Source: Bacillota bacterium | Lineage (GTDB): Bacteria; Bacillota; Clostridia; Oscillospirales; Acutalibacteraceae | Direction of reading: 5' to 3' | NCBI GenBank assembly: GCA_022706685.1 | Contig: JAKJCA010000013.1 | Coordinates: 1-52,723 of the forward strand | DNA length: 52,723 nt | Part shown: positions 8,820 through 17,568 of the stretch, one piece after another | How the letters are laid out: every line of letters begins with the position of its first letter | How positions within the stretch are numbered: position 1 is the first letter of the stretch | The notes under the pieces: model-generated | What the model was told of the DNA's origin: nothing | The model's input: the letters and a program-made list of their open reading frames with translations, nothing else | Databases searched by the model: none | Position numbers and translations under genes: made by a program

Positions 8820-9461
8820 ATGGAAAAAGTCAAAAGCGTTTTTTGGAAAATAGCCGACAACCGGATTTTCTGCATGGTCTGGCTGTTTCTCGGCGCAGGG
8901 TTTATCACCTGGTTCGGCGCGCTCAAAGTGACCTATCTGGGCGTGACCTACCCGAGGTTTGTCAAAACGGCGAGCGTCATCGCCATGTGCCACCCGAAGT
9001 TGTACTATTTATGGATTATTTTCATGATCGCCGCGCTGTGGCTCAACATCACCTATATGTACCGGCACAACGGTTACCGCGGCAAGGCGGGCAGGGTGAC
9101 GATGTACCTCGGCTTCGCGTGCATTATCATGACGAAGATTATCCCGCACGAAGACGAGTTCAACTGGCGCATGGTCGTCCATTGGACCTCCGCCCTCGCG
9201 TTCGGGGTGTTCTGCGCGGCGTCGATCGTCCTTTTCCTTGCCAATAAATCAAAAGAGAACCGCCGGTATTTCTACACGCTGCTCTCCTTTATTTTTGTGC
9301 TGGCGGCCATGATCGTGCTGCTGATTTTATTCAAGGAAAACGGCGCGATCGAAACCCTGCCCATCTGGAGCGCCTATGTGATTTTATATCTGGCGAATTT
9401 CACGGGCCTGTACAAAAGCAAAGCGGCTGTGCAAAAGGCGCCGGCCGGAAAAGAAACCTGA
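8820..9461 (+). CDS. Six-helix integral membrane protein, unknown function
   Basis: A 213-residue protein with about six hydrophobic segments (roughly residues 18-36, 58-80, 92-107, 119-140, 149-171 and 181-196) and a Lys-rich C-terminal tail. Between helices 3 and 4 is IIPHEDEFNWRMVVHWTSAL, containing His and acidic residues close to the membrane. The topology and the H..SA pattern recall small DUF998/Frag1-like membrane proteins, but I cannot assign a family firmly. The ATG at 8820 is preceded by a purine-rich GGAGGCGCGG. It sits between the phosphodiesterase-like gene and the membrane-anchored DUF4838 protein on the same strand, so it may act in the same envelope process. Confidence 0.7.
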   Translation: MEKVKSVFWKIADNRIFCMVWLFLGAGFITWFGALKVTYLGVTYPRFVKTASVIAMCHPKLYYLWIIFMIAALWLNITYMYRHNGYRGKAGRVTMYLGFACIIMTKIIPHEDEFNWRMVVHWTSALAFGVFCAASIVLFLANKSKENRRYFYTLLSFIFVLAAMIVLLILFKENGAIETLPIWSAYVILYLANFTGLYKSKAAVQKAPAGKET

Positions 9462-9511
9462 CCGCGGACAGCGGCGTATAGGCGGCCCGGATTGGACGCG
9501 GGAGGCGCGTT

Positions 9512-11416
9512 ATGGACTGGACGTTTCTTGAACAATATACGAAACAGGCGAAACTTCTGCTGAGGGTGCTCTCGCTGCTGCTTTGCGGCGTTACGTTTTT
9601 TACCGCCACGGTGCCGGGCTGGTTCGCGGAAAAATACGAGGGCCTGCCGGCGGACACCGCCGCGTTCAGCACCGTCCCCGTCGACGCCGACCCCGCCGCG
9701 CCGCGCATCACCCTTGCCGAAAACGGGGCGAGCGGATACGTCATCGTCGCAGGCAAAAACGCCTGCTTCTCCGAACGCACCGCGGCGGCGGAGATGGCGA
9801 AATACCTGAAAAAAATCAGCGGCGCGGACATTGAGGTCGTTACCGATGACATAAGCGAGTCGGCCAGGGAAATCGTCATCGGCAGAACCAACCGGGAAGG
9901 CAAAGGAACCTATACGGTTGACCGGGCCTTTCTGGGCGACGACGGTTTCGTCATCAAGGTCGCCGGCGAAAAACTGGTGATTGCGGGCGGTGAAAAGCGG
10001 GGCACGCTCTACGGGGTTTATACCTTCCTGGAAGAGTTCCTGGGCTGCCGCTGGTATTCCAAACAATTCGAAATCGTGCCGTCCGTCAATCCCGTCACGG
10101 TCAAACGGGCGACGGATGTCAGGCAGAAACCGTTTTTTACCCTGCGCGACTGCTACTGGGACTGCGCGCAGGATTCCGTATACCGGGCCAAGGTGAAACT
10201 CAACAGCATCCAGGCGGACAGCCCCGTCAAACCCATGGAGCCATACATCGACGTTATTGAGGGTGTGGGTTATTCCTTTGAAGGCATTATCAACGGCAGC
10301 CGGTATTTTCAGAAGCATCCCGAATATTTTTATGTCGACAGCACGGGGAAAAGAAACCCCGGCCAGCTGTGCCTGACAAACCCGGACGTCCAAAAAATCC
10401 TGAAAGAATATATTTGCGGGGACATCCTCAACCATCCGGATAAAGAACTGTTTACGCTTTATACCAACGACAGCGCCGACGTCTGCCTTTGCGACGCGTG
10501 CAGCGCCGTCAACAACGCCGAAGGCACCTGCGTCGGCACGCTGATGCGTTTGGTCGGCGATATTGCGGGGGAGGTGGCCCGCATCCGGCCGGACGCCACG
10601 TTCAGGACCCTCATCTGGGGCAACGCGCTCACGCCGCCGGCCCTGACCCCCATCCCCGCCAATGTTTCCGTTCAACTGTGCTCCATCGGCTGCAATATGG
10701 CCAAACCGTACGAGACGGATTCGCCGGCGTTCTGCGAATATGTCCGCAACTGGTCGGCGGCGGGCTGCGAATTGAACGTCTGGGATTACAGCACCAACTT
10801 CACCAACTACTCGATGCCCTGCCCCAACATCGGCAATATCGACGACAACATCCGTTTCATGGCCGCCAACAACATCACCGGTTATTTTATGCAGGGCAAC
10901 GCCTACGGCAACAGCGGCGAATTCGGAGAACTGCGCTCCTACCTGACCGCCAAGATGCTCTGGAATCCGGACTGCGACATCGAGGCGGTAAAGACCGAGT
11001 TCCTGCGGGCGTATTACGGCGCGGGGTACCGGAACATTCAGGCGTATATTGACTTCATCGCGCAGCACGCGAAGGAGCGTTTTGATATCATCTGCGACCC
11101 GGACCAAATGCTTGTGCTCAACGAGAAACAGGCGGCGCAGTGCGACGCCTGGTGGGACGCCGCCGAGGCGGCCGCGAACGGCGCCGGCGAACTGGCGAGG
11201 GTGCAGCGTTCGCGCATTCAGATGAGGTACTTAAAAAGCGAACTGCGCCTGGGCGAGTTCAGCCGGCGTCAATCCCTGTCCAGCCGGTGGGACGAGGGCG
11301 AAAAACTCTACGATGATATGCAGCGTTTCGGCGTGACCTATATCTGCCAGGGCAGGGCCCTGAAAGAACGCGACCGGCTGTTCTTTATCCAAAACGCGAA
11401 CGAGTGGAAACAATAA
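9512..11416 (+). CDS. Membrane-anchored DUF4838 glycosidase-like protein
   Basis: A 634-residue protein. An N-terminal hydrophobic segment (about residues 16-36) should act as an uncleaved signal anchor and place the rest outside the cell. Residues 65-190 resemble the alpha/beta domain that precedes catalytic barrels in GH20/GH67-type enzymes (AAAEMAKYLKKISGADIEVV, then VIAGGEKRGTLYGVYTFLEE). The following DUF4838 core shows CLTNPDVQKI and the cysteine-bearing TNDSADVCLCDACSAV. DUF4838 proteins are common in polysaccharide-degrading bacteria, but their activity is not established. A GGAGG lies upstream of the ATG. The gene ends before a bidirectional terminator (11450-11503). It is the last gene of the FAD-protein run, so a role in recognising or cutting glycans at the surface is inferred. 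Confidence 0.82.
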   Translation: MDWTFLEQYTKQAKLLLRVLSLLLCGVTFFTATVPGWFAEKYEGLPADTAAFSTVPVDADPAAPRITLAENGASGYVIVAGKNACFSERTAAAEMAKYLKKISGADIEVVTDDISESAREIVIGRTNREGKGTYTVDRAFLGDDGFVIKVAGEKLVIAGGEKRGTLYGVYTFLEEFLGCRWYSKQFEIVPSVNPVTVKRATDVRQKPFFTLRDCYWDCAQDSVYRAKVKLNSIQADSPVKPMEPYIDVIEGVGYSFEGIINGSRYFQKHPEYFYVDSTGKRNPGQLCLTNPDVQKILKEYICGDILNHPDKELFTLYTNDSADVCLCDACSAVNNAEGTCVGTLMRLVGDIAGEVARIRPDATFRTLIWGNALTPPALTPIPANVSVQLCSIGCNMAKPYETDSPAFCEYVRNWSAAGCELNVWDYSTNFTNYSMPCPNIGNIDDNIRFMAANNITGYFMQGNAYGNSGEFGELRSYLTAKMLWNPDCDIEAVKTEFLRAYYGAGYRNIQAYIDFIAQHAKERFDIICDPDQMLVLNEKQAAQCDAWWDAAEAAANGAGELARVQRSRIQMRYLKSELRLGEFSRRQSLSSRWDEGEKLYDDMQRFGVTYICQGRALKERDRLFFIQNANEWKQ

Positions 11417-11449
11417 AACGGCGCGGCCCTTCCGGGCGGCGACCGGTTG

Positions 11450-11503
11450 AAAAAAGCGGGATGCGGCTCTTGACAAGCGCGCATCCCGCCTTCTCGTTGT
11501 TTT
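11450..11503. terminator. Bidirectional intrinsic terminator
   Basis: A ten-pair stem GCGGGATGCG/CGCATCCCGC (11456-11465 with 11480-11489). On the minus strand it is followed by six U (11450-11455). On the plus strand it is followed by a U-rich tail ending in GUUUU. It separates the convergent DUF4838 and isomerase genes. Confidence 0.88.
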
Positions 11504-11512
11504 GCCTGCCCG

Positions 11513-12304
11513 CTACCGCGCCAGCGCCGCCGTATTTTTCAGCGCCTCGGCGTCGTCTATCGTCGGGCTGTATTCCAGGCCGACGACGCCTTTATAACCG
11601 AGGGCGTCGATAGCGGCGAATACGTTTTTATAGTTGATTTCCCCCGTGCCGGGCTCATGGCGGCCGGGATTGTCCGCCGCGTGGAAGTGGCCGATCAGGC
11701 CGATGTTGGCGCGGATGTTGGGGATGAGGTTGCCTTCGGTAATCTGCTGGTGGTAAATGTCGTACAGCAGCTTGACATACGGGCTGCCGACCTCGCGGAT
11801 GATGTCGAACGCCTCGTAGCCCGAGGACAGGAAATAGCCCTTGTGGTCGCACAGGATGTTCAGCGGCTCGAGCACCGCGACGATGCCCGATTGTTCAAAA
11901 AGCGGCGCCGCCCGGCGCAGGGCGTCGACGACATACCCATGCTGCTCTTGATGCGGCACATCGGCGCGCTTCTGCCCGGTGGTGATGATGAGCGCGGGCA
12001 CGCCGAGGTATTTTGCCGCTTCGATCGACTCTTCAACGACCTTGGCCAGCGTCCCGCCGCTGTCGGGCGAAAGCAGCGCCTTGCGGCCGTATTCGGCGGC
12101 GAGCGCCGGGTCTTTGGTGCCGACGCACATGCTGGTGATGCGCACCCCGGCTGCCTGCGCCGCCTCCCTGATTTCGGCCAGGTCGCGGTCCGCCCAGCCC
12201 CAGAACTCGGCGCAGTCGAGGCCGGCTTCTTTCACGGCGGCAAAACGGCCGCAGAAAGGCAGGGAGCGGAACATCATCTCAATGCAGGCGGAAAAGATCG
12301 GCAT
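11513..12304 (-). CDS. Hydroxypyruvate isomerase-like TIM-barrel protein
   Basis: A 263-residue member of the xylose-isomerase-like TIM barrel (AP-endonuclease 2) superfamily, closest in pattern to hydroxypyruvate isomerase Hyi. Diagnostic segments are VLEPLN (first metal-binding Glu), LLYDIYHQQITEGNLI, GHFHAADNPGRHEPGTGEIN and the closing Glu in VGLEYSP. Hyi interconverts hydroxypyruvate and tartronate semialdehyde, but close relatives isomerise or epimerise other small sugars, so the precise substrate is open. The cytoplasmic, normal-length protein starts at ATG 12304 with GGAGGTG six bases upstream. It is monocistronic, with its own TTGACC/TATATT promoter (12330-12358) and the 11450-11503 terminator downstream. 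It could channel sugar-acid carbon from the surrounding glycan genes. Confidence 0.85.
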   Translation of the reverse strand: MPIFSACIEMMFRSLPFCGRFAAVKEAGLDCAEFWGWADRDLAEIREAAQAAGVRITSMCVGTKDPALAAEYGRKALLSPDSGGTLAKVVEESIEAAKYLGVPALIITTGQKRADVPHQEQHGYVVDALRRAAPLFEQSGIVAVLEPLNILCDHKGYFLSSGYEAFDIIREVGSPYVKLLYDIYHQQITEGNLIPNIRANIGLIGHFHAADNPGRHEPGTGEINYKNVFAAIDALGYKGVVGLEYSPTIDDAEALKNTAALAR

Positions 12305-12329
12305 AAGGCACCTCCGTTATTTTTAACCC

Positions 12330-12358
12330 AATATATCACCCGGGGCGCGGCGGGTCAA
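12330..12358 (-). promoter_or_regulatory. Sigma-A promoter for the isomerase gene
   Basis: Minus strand: TTGACC (12353-12358), a 17-base spacer and TATATT (12330-12335). It lies 25 bases upstream of the 12304 start codon, giving a very short leader that contains the ribosome site. Confidence 0.78.
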
Positions 12359-12381
12359 CCTGCCGGGAAACAAAGTATTCC

Positions 12382-12410
12382 TTGTAATAAAGCCGGCGAT
12401 ACTGTATACT
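12382..12410 (+). promoter_or_regulatory. Sigma-A promoter for the large membrane protein
   Basis: TTGTAA (12382-12387), a 17-base spacer and TATACT (12405-12410), 60 bases before the ATG at 12471 and divergent from the isomerase promoter. Confidence 0.72.
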
Positions 12411-12470
12411 GATTACCACGCCTCAAACGGCTGAAACGCCGAATTTGCCTTTTCGCAAGGAGTTGAAACC

Positions 12471-14270
12471 ATGGACCCCATCAAAGTCGATTTTTCCAGA
12501 AAAAGCGGCGCAAAGAAAAAAGAAATCGTCATCCCGCCCGAGCGGGCCGTGCTGAAAATCATCCTCAGCCTGCTGGGCTCGGCGGCGACCGCCTTCATCG
12601 CCTACTATTTCATGCTGCCGGCGCTCAATTTTAAGGATACGCAGCTGTATCTTTATATCGGTATCGTCATCGTGAGCTTTGTGATTTTTATGGCGATGCT
12701 GACCAGGGTCACGGCCAAGCCGGAATACGCGCCCTATCTGAAAAAGGCTTCGCGCGTGCCGGGCATCCTCATCGGCCTGCTGCTGCTGACCGTCCTCATC
12801 GGCGGCATTTCTTCGTGGGTCGTCTTCAGGGCCGCCAGCTACAGCAACCTGATTACCGTCAACGACAAAGGCAACTTCCAGAAAGAAATCGAGAAACAGA
12901 GCGCCGAAACCTACGGCGGCATCCCGCGGCTCGACGAGGACGCGGCGGCCAGGCTTTCCACCCGCGCGCTGAGCAAACTCCAGGAGTTCGGCAAGGTGTC
13001 GCAGTACACCGTTTACCCGCAATATACGCAGATCAACTACAAAAACGAGCCCGTGCGCGTCGCGTCGCTGCAGTACGCCAGCATCATCAAGTGGTTCACC
13101 AACCGCAAAGACGGCTTCCCGGGCTATATCAAAATCAACATGGCGACGCAGAAAACCGACTTCGTCAAAACCGAAAAAGCCATCCGCTTTTCGCCGGCCG
13201 AGCATTTCGGCCACCTGCTGAAAAGGTACCTGCGTTTCAACTACCCCTCTTATCTGTTCGGCACACCGGTCTTCGAGCTCGACGAGGGCGGCAACCCCTA
13301 CTGGATCTGCCCGCGCATCGACAAAACCATCGGCCTGTTCGGCGGGACGGACGTCGTCGGCTTCGTGCTGATGGACCCGACCGATCCGGCGGGCAAGAGC
13401 GAGTATTATACGACCGAGCAGCTGAAAACCGACGCGAAGCTGAAATGGATCGACCGCCTGTATTCGTCGGAACTGCTCATCGAGCAGTACAATTACCGCG
13501 GCAAATATAACGGCGGGTTCTGGAACTCCATCCTCGGCCAGAAAAACGTGTACGTGACCACAAACGGGCATAGTTACGTCGCCAAAGACGACGACGTGTT
13601 CATGTACACGGGGGTGACCTCCGTCACCAGCGACCAGTCCATCATCGGCTTTGTGCTGGTCAACCAGCGCACCAAGGCGGCGACCTTCTACCAGGTGGCC
13701 GGCGCGACGGAAGCGACCGCGATGGAAACGGCGCAGGGCATGGTGCAGGACCTCGGCTACACCGCCTCGTTCCCGCTGCTGGTCAACGTCAGCGACCAGC
13801 CGACCTACTTTATGGCGCTGAAAGATTCCGAACAGGTCAACCAGAAATTCGCGATGATTCACGTTGAAAAATACAACACCATCAAGGTCGTGGGGGAAAG
13901 CCTGCCCAACTGCCTGGAACTGTATATCAAAGCGCTGGAAAACGCGGGCATCAAAACGGATATCGACCCCGAGGATATCAACGACAACGACAATACGCCC
14001 GACACGGATAAAATCGAAACGCTCACCGGCGTCATCGCCGATATCCGCACCGCCGTTATCGCGGGCGACAGCAACTACTACTTCCAACTTGCCGGAGGGC
14101 AAACCTATTATCAGATAGCCGCCTCTAAATCAAAGATCGCCATCATCCTGAGCAAAGGCGACAAAGTGACCCTTACCTTCAAAAAGCCGGACGACGCCAA
14201 TACGCTGATCGTTTCGCTGGAAACCCTCGCCTTCGCCGCGGCAGCCGAAACCACCACCGCGGCGCCCTGA
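12471..14270 (+). CDS. Large membrane-anchored protein, unknown function
   Basis: A 599-residue protein I do not recognise. A Lys/Arg-rich cytoplasmic N terminus (residues 1-25) is followed by three hydrophobic helices (about 27-52, 60-81 and 98-122). A large, soluble, probably extracytoplasmic region follows to residue 590. That region contains paired aromatic/Tyr-rich beta-like stretches, for example YTVYPQYTQINY near 181-192, and LFGTPVFELDEGGNPYWICP near 260-280. The tail has an acidic DPEDINDNDNTPDTDKIET linker and an Ala/Thr-rich end. No catalytic motif is visible. The ribosome site is AAGGAG and the promoter lies at 12382-12410. An intrinsic terminator follows at 14294-14323, so the gene is probably transcribed alone. 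A structural or sensory envelope role is possible but unsupported. Confidence 0.8.
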   Translation: MDPIKVDFSRKSGAKKKEIVIPPERAVLKIILSLLGSAATAFIAYYFMLPALNFKDTQLYLYIGIVIVSFVIFMAMLTRVTAKPEYAPYLKKASRVPGILIGLLLLTVLIGGISSWVVFRAASYSNLITVNDKGNFQKEIEKQSAETYGGIPRLDEDAAARLSTRALSKLQEFGKVSQYTVYPQYTQINYKNEPVRVASLQYASIIKWFTNRKDGFPGYIKINMATQKTDFVKTEKAIRFSPAEHFGHLLKRYLRFNYPSYLFGTPVFELDEGGNPYWICPRIDKTIGLFGGTDVVGFVLMDPTDPAGKSEYYTTEQLKTDAKLKWIDRLYSSELLIEQYNYRGKYNGGFWNSILGQKNVYVTTNGHSYVAKDDDVFMYTGVTSVTSDQSIIGFVLVNQRTKAATFYQVAGATEATAMETAQGMVQDLGYTASFPLLVNVSDQPTYFMALKDSEQVNQKFAMIHVEKYNTIKVVGESLPNCLELYIKALENAGIKTDIDPEDINDNDNTPDTDKIETLTGVIADIRTAVIAGDSNYYFQLAGGQTYYQIAASKSKIAIILSKGDKVTLTFKKPDDANTLIVSLETLAFAAAAETTTAAP

Positions 14271-14293
14271 CAGAAAATACCATTACGCGCGGC

Positions 14294-14323
14294 GGCGGGG
14301 CGGAGCAATCCGCCCCGCCTTTT
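14294..14323 (+). terminator. Intrinsic terminator
   Basis: An 11-pair perfect stem (14294-14304 with 14309-14319) closed by a GCAA tetraloop and followed by UUUU. It ends the membrane-protein transcript 20 bases before the GH38 start; with so short a tail, read-through is possible. Confidence 0.8.
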
Positions 14324-14343
14324 CCATAAGAGGAGTGTGAAGC

Positions 14344-17300
14344 ATGCGCCGGACAACGCCGAAGGCCGCCATATACACGGTGGCGACGACCCATCTGGAC
14401 ACGTCCTGGAACTGGGAACTGGAGACGACGCTTAAGGATTACCTGCCCAAAACGCTGACGGAGAACTTCGCGCTGTTTGAGAAGCACCCCGGATACGTCT
14501 TCAGTTTCGAGGGCGCCTGCCGCTACGAACTGATGGAGGAATATTATCCGGAGCTTTTTGAGAAACTCCGGGAATACATCGCAGCGGGCAGGTGGAACGT
14601 CGCCGGCAGCGCCTACGAGAACGGCGACGTCAACATCCCCTCGCCCGAGGCGCTCATCAGGAACATCCTCTACGGCCAGGCGTATTTCCGGGAAAAGTTC
14701 GGCAAAACCAGCGCGGACGTCTATCTGCCCGACTGTTTCGGTTTCGGCTGGGCTCTGCCTTCGGCGGCGGCGCACTGCGGGCTCAAGGGCTTTACGACGC
14801 AGAAGCTCGTCTGGAGTTCCGCGGCGGGCGTACCCTTCGATTTGGGGATCTGGCGGGGGCCCGACGGGGCGGAAATTTTCGCCTCGCTTGACGCGCGCGA
14901 CTACAACGCGACGCTGCGCAAGGTCAGGACCAACGGCAGAATCGTCCGAAAACTCAAAGCCAACATCCGGCAGTACGGCCTGCCGATGACCATGGTGCTG
15001 CACGGCGTCGGCGACCGCGGCGGGGCGCCGCGGGAAGCGTCGGTGCAAACGGTCCTGCGCGAGGCGGAGCAAAACGGCCGGGAAAAAATCGACGTCATCG
15101 CCGCGTCGACGGACCGGATTTTCAAAGATTTGGAACGCCTGCCGGCCGCGTTGAAACAGCGGCTGCCCGTGTATAACGGCGAACTGGTCATGACCGACCA
15201 CGGCGCCGGCGCTTACACCTCGCGCGCGCCGTCGAAACGCTTCAACCGCCGCGCCGAGCAGCTCGGCGCCGCCGCGGAGCAGGCGAGCGCGTTCGCCCGG
15301 CTGCTCGGAAGCGGCGAATACCCCTCCGGCCGCCTCGACGCCGCCTGGAAACGGGTCATCGCCCACCAGTTCCACGACGACATCACGGGCACCTCACTGG
15401 CGAAATGCTACCGACGCAACTGGAACGACCTGCTGATGTCGCTTAACGAGTTCGCGTCGATTTACGAGGAAGCGGCAGGGAACATCGCCGCCGCGATGGA
15501 CACCTCGTTTGCGGCGGGCCGGGCGCTGCTGGTCCACAACCCCGCGCAGCCGCCGCGCCGCTGCTGCGCCGAGGCGCTGGCGGATCCTCCCGCGCAGGGG
15601 AAATACCTGCGCGTTTACGACAGCGCCGGCAGCGAAGTCCCGTCACAGACGCACGACGCAGGCGGGGGGAAGGTCCGCCTGGTTTTTGAAGCCGAACTGC
15701 CCGGCTGCGGCTGCGCCGTGTACGACCTGCGGGAAGAATCGGCGCCCTGCGCGCTCGAAAGCGCCGTCCGCGCGGGCGAACGCTCGCTGGAAAACGGCCG
15801 TTACCGCGTTTCGCTCGACGGCAGCGGCGACATCGCCGAGATTTTCGACAAAAAAATCGGCCGTCAACTGCTCGGCGCCCCCCTGCGCATGGCGCTGTTC
15901 GATTACGACGGCTGCATGACCTACCCCGCGTGGGAACTCGAGTACCGCGAACTGAAAAAAAGGCCCGCGGCCTTCGCCGCGGACCCTGTGTTTACCGTCA
16001 GGGAAAACGGGCCCGCGAGGGCTGTGATTGAAACGCGCAGAACCGCGCGGGGCTCCGTATTCATACAGCGCGTATCGCTCGACGCGCAGGGTGACTGCGT
16101 TGAAGTGTTCAATGAAATCGAGTGGCGCAGCCCGCGCACGCTGCTCAAAGCGGTCTTCCCGCTCGCCGCGCGCTGCAAAACGGCCTCTTACGACCTCGGG
16201 CTGGGCGTCATCAAGCGGGGCAACAGCCGCAAAAAACTGTACGAGGTGCCCGCCCAGATGTGGGCGGACATCACCGACGAAGGCGGCGGTTTCGGCGTCA
16301 GCGTCATCAGCGACAGCAAATGCGGCTGGGACAAACCCGCCGACGGCACGCTGCGGCTGACGGTTATCCACTCGCCGCGCGCGCCCTACCGCGACGCGCA
16401 GCATCTGCTCGACTTCGGCCTCAACCGCTTCGGCTTCGCGCTCTACGGCCACGAGGGGGACTGGACCGGCGGCACGCAAACGCAAGCGGCCTGTTTCCAC
16501 AACAAGCCCGCCGTCTTCGAGGTGCCCAAAAGCGCGGGCGGACGGCCCCCCGTTTTTTCGATGCTGCAGGCCGGTGGGGAAGTCCTCGTCAGGGCCGTCA
16601 AGCAGTCGCTCGGCGGCGGCGAGACGATTGTGCGTGTCAACGAAGCCGCCGGCAGGGCGCATAAACGGACGGAACTGGCGTTTTTTGACCCCGTATCGCG
16701 CGCGCGCGAAGTAAGCGGAACGGAAAACGACAAAGGCCCGGCGGCGGTGGAAAACGGACGGCTCGTTTTTGCCCTGCGGCCTTTCGAGGTGAAGACCTTC
16801 GCGCTGACGTTCGTCGACGAAAAACAGGCGACCCCGCCGGCGAGCCGGCCGCTGGACCTGCCTTGCAACGTCCGCGTCGTTACCCCGAACGCGGAGCCGG
16901 GCGGCTTCACGCCCGGTTACGGGCCCGCGATACCCGCCGAACGCTTTCCGGCGGAAATCCGTCAAGCGGGCGCCGTGCTGAAAACCGCGCCGCCCGGCGA
17001 CGGGTTCAACGCCCTCGCCTGTTGCGGGCAGACGCTGCAAATCCCCGGCGGCGCCAAACGGCTCTGCCTGGTATGCGCCTCCTACGGCGGCGATAAAACC
17101 GCCGCCCTGCGAACGGACGGCGGCGAGATGGCCTTCGAGGCGCCCGGCGTGTTTGAAAGGCCCGGCGCCTGGGACCTTTACGGCGAAGGGGAGACCGGAC
17201 GCATCAAAAAGCAGCCGCTCGCCTTCCATACCACGCACGCGCACGGCGAAACGGGCGACGAGTTCGGCAGGCAGCTGTTCTGGTTCCTGGCCGACATCCC

Positions 17301-17568
17301 CCTGCCGGAAGGCTGCGCGCAGGCGGTTTTGCCCGACGATAAAAGCGTCGTACTGCTGGCCGCCTCGGCCGTTTTCGAGCCGAAAAGAGCCGTTTGCCTG
17401 AGCGAACTGTATGACTCGCTCGAAAAGCGCCCCTTCGACTTCGCCCTGACCCCCGAGCAGCAAGAGGCGGCGAAAGCGACAAAGTTCGGGCATTTCCGTT
17501 CAAGGGCTAAGTTCCTGCTCGCCTACGCGGGCAACCGGCTGCGCCGGGAGGCGGCCCAGCTGCGGTAG
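14344..17568 (+). CDS. GH38 alpha-mannosidase
   Basis: A 1074-residue glycoside hydrolase family 38 enzyme that removes alpha-linked mannose with retention and a divalent metal. The catalytic domain begins with the metal ligands in ATTHLDTSWNWE (His17, Asp19). The nucleophile is Asp130 in LPDCFGFGWALPS. A further His-rich metal/helical element is AHQFHDDITGTSL near residue 340. The C-terminal beta-sandwich domains fill the remaining roughly 650 residues. No signal peptide is visible, so it should act on imported oligosaccharides in the cytoplasm. The ATG follows GAGGAG. The 3-prime end overlaps the convergent DUF4130 gene by 69 bases. Linkage specificity (1,2/1,3/1,6) cannot be read from sequence. 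Confidence 0.93.
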   Translation: MRRTTPKAAIYTVATTHLDTSWNWELETTLKDYLPKTLTENFALFEKHPGYVFSFEGACRYELMEEYYPELFEKLREYIAAGRWNVAGSAYENGDVNIPSPEALIRNILYGQAYFREKFGKTSADVYLPDCFGFGWALPSAAAHCGLKGFTTQKLVWSSAAGVPFDLGIWRGPDGAEIFASLDARDYNATLRKVRTNGRIVRKLKANIRQYGLPMTMVLHGVGDRGGAPREASVQTVLREAEQNGREKIDVIAASTDRIFKDLERLPAALKQRLPVYNGELVMTDHGAGAYTSRAPSKRFNRRAEQLGAAAEQASAFARLLGSGEYPSGRLDAAWKRVIAHQFHDDITGTSLAKCYRRNWNDLLMSLNEFASIYEEAAGNIAAAMDTSFAAGRALLVHNPAQPPRRCCAEALADPPAQGKYLRVYDSAGSEVPSQTHDAGGGKVRLVFEAELPGCGCAVYDLREESAPCALESAVRAGERSLENGRYRVSLDGSGDIAEIFDKKIGRQLLGAPLRMALFDYDGCMTYPAWELEYRELKKRPAAFAADPVFTVRENGPARAVIETRRTARGSVFIQRVSLDAQGDCVEVFNEIEWRSPRTLLKAVFPLAARCKTASYDLGLGVIKRGNSRKKLYEVPAQMWADITDEGGGFGVSVISDSKCGWDKPADGTLRLTVIHSPRAPYRDAQHLLDFGLNRFGFALYGHEGDWTGGTQTQAACFHNKPAVFEVPKSAGGRPPVFSMLQAGGEVLVRAVKQSLGGGETIVRVNEAAGRAHKRTELAFFDPVSRAREVSGTENDKGPAAVENGRLVFALRPFEVKTFALTFVDEKQATPPASRPLDLPCNVRVVTPNAEPGGFTPGYGPAIPAERFPAEIRQAGAVLKTAPPGDGFNALACCGQTLQIPGGAKRLCLVCASYGGDKTAALRTDGGEMAFEAPGVFERPGAWDLYGEGETGRIKKQPLAFHTTHAHGETGDEFGRQLFWFLADIPLPEGCAQAVLPDDKSVVLLAASAVFEPKRAVCLSELYDSLEKRPFDFALTPEQQEAAKATKFGHFRSRAKFLLAYAGNRLRREAAQLR

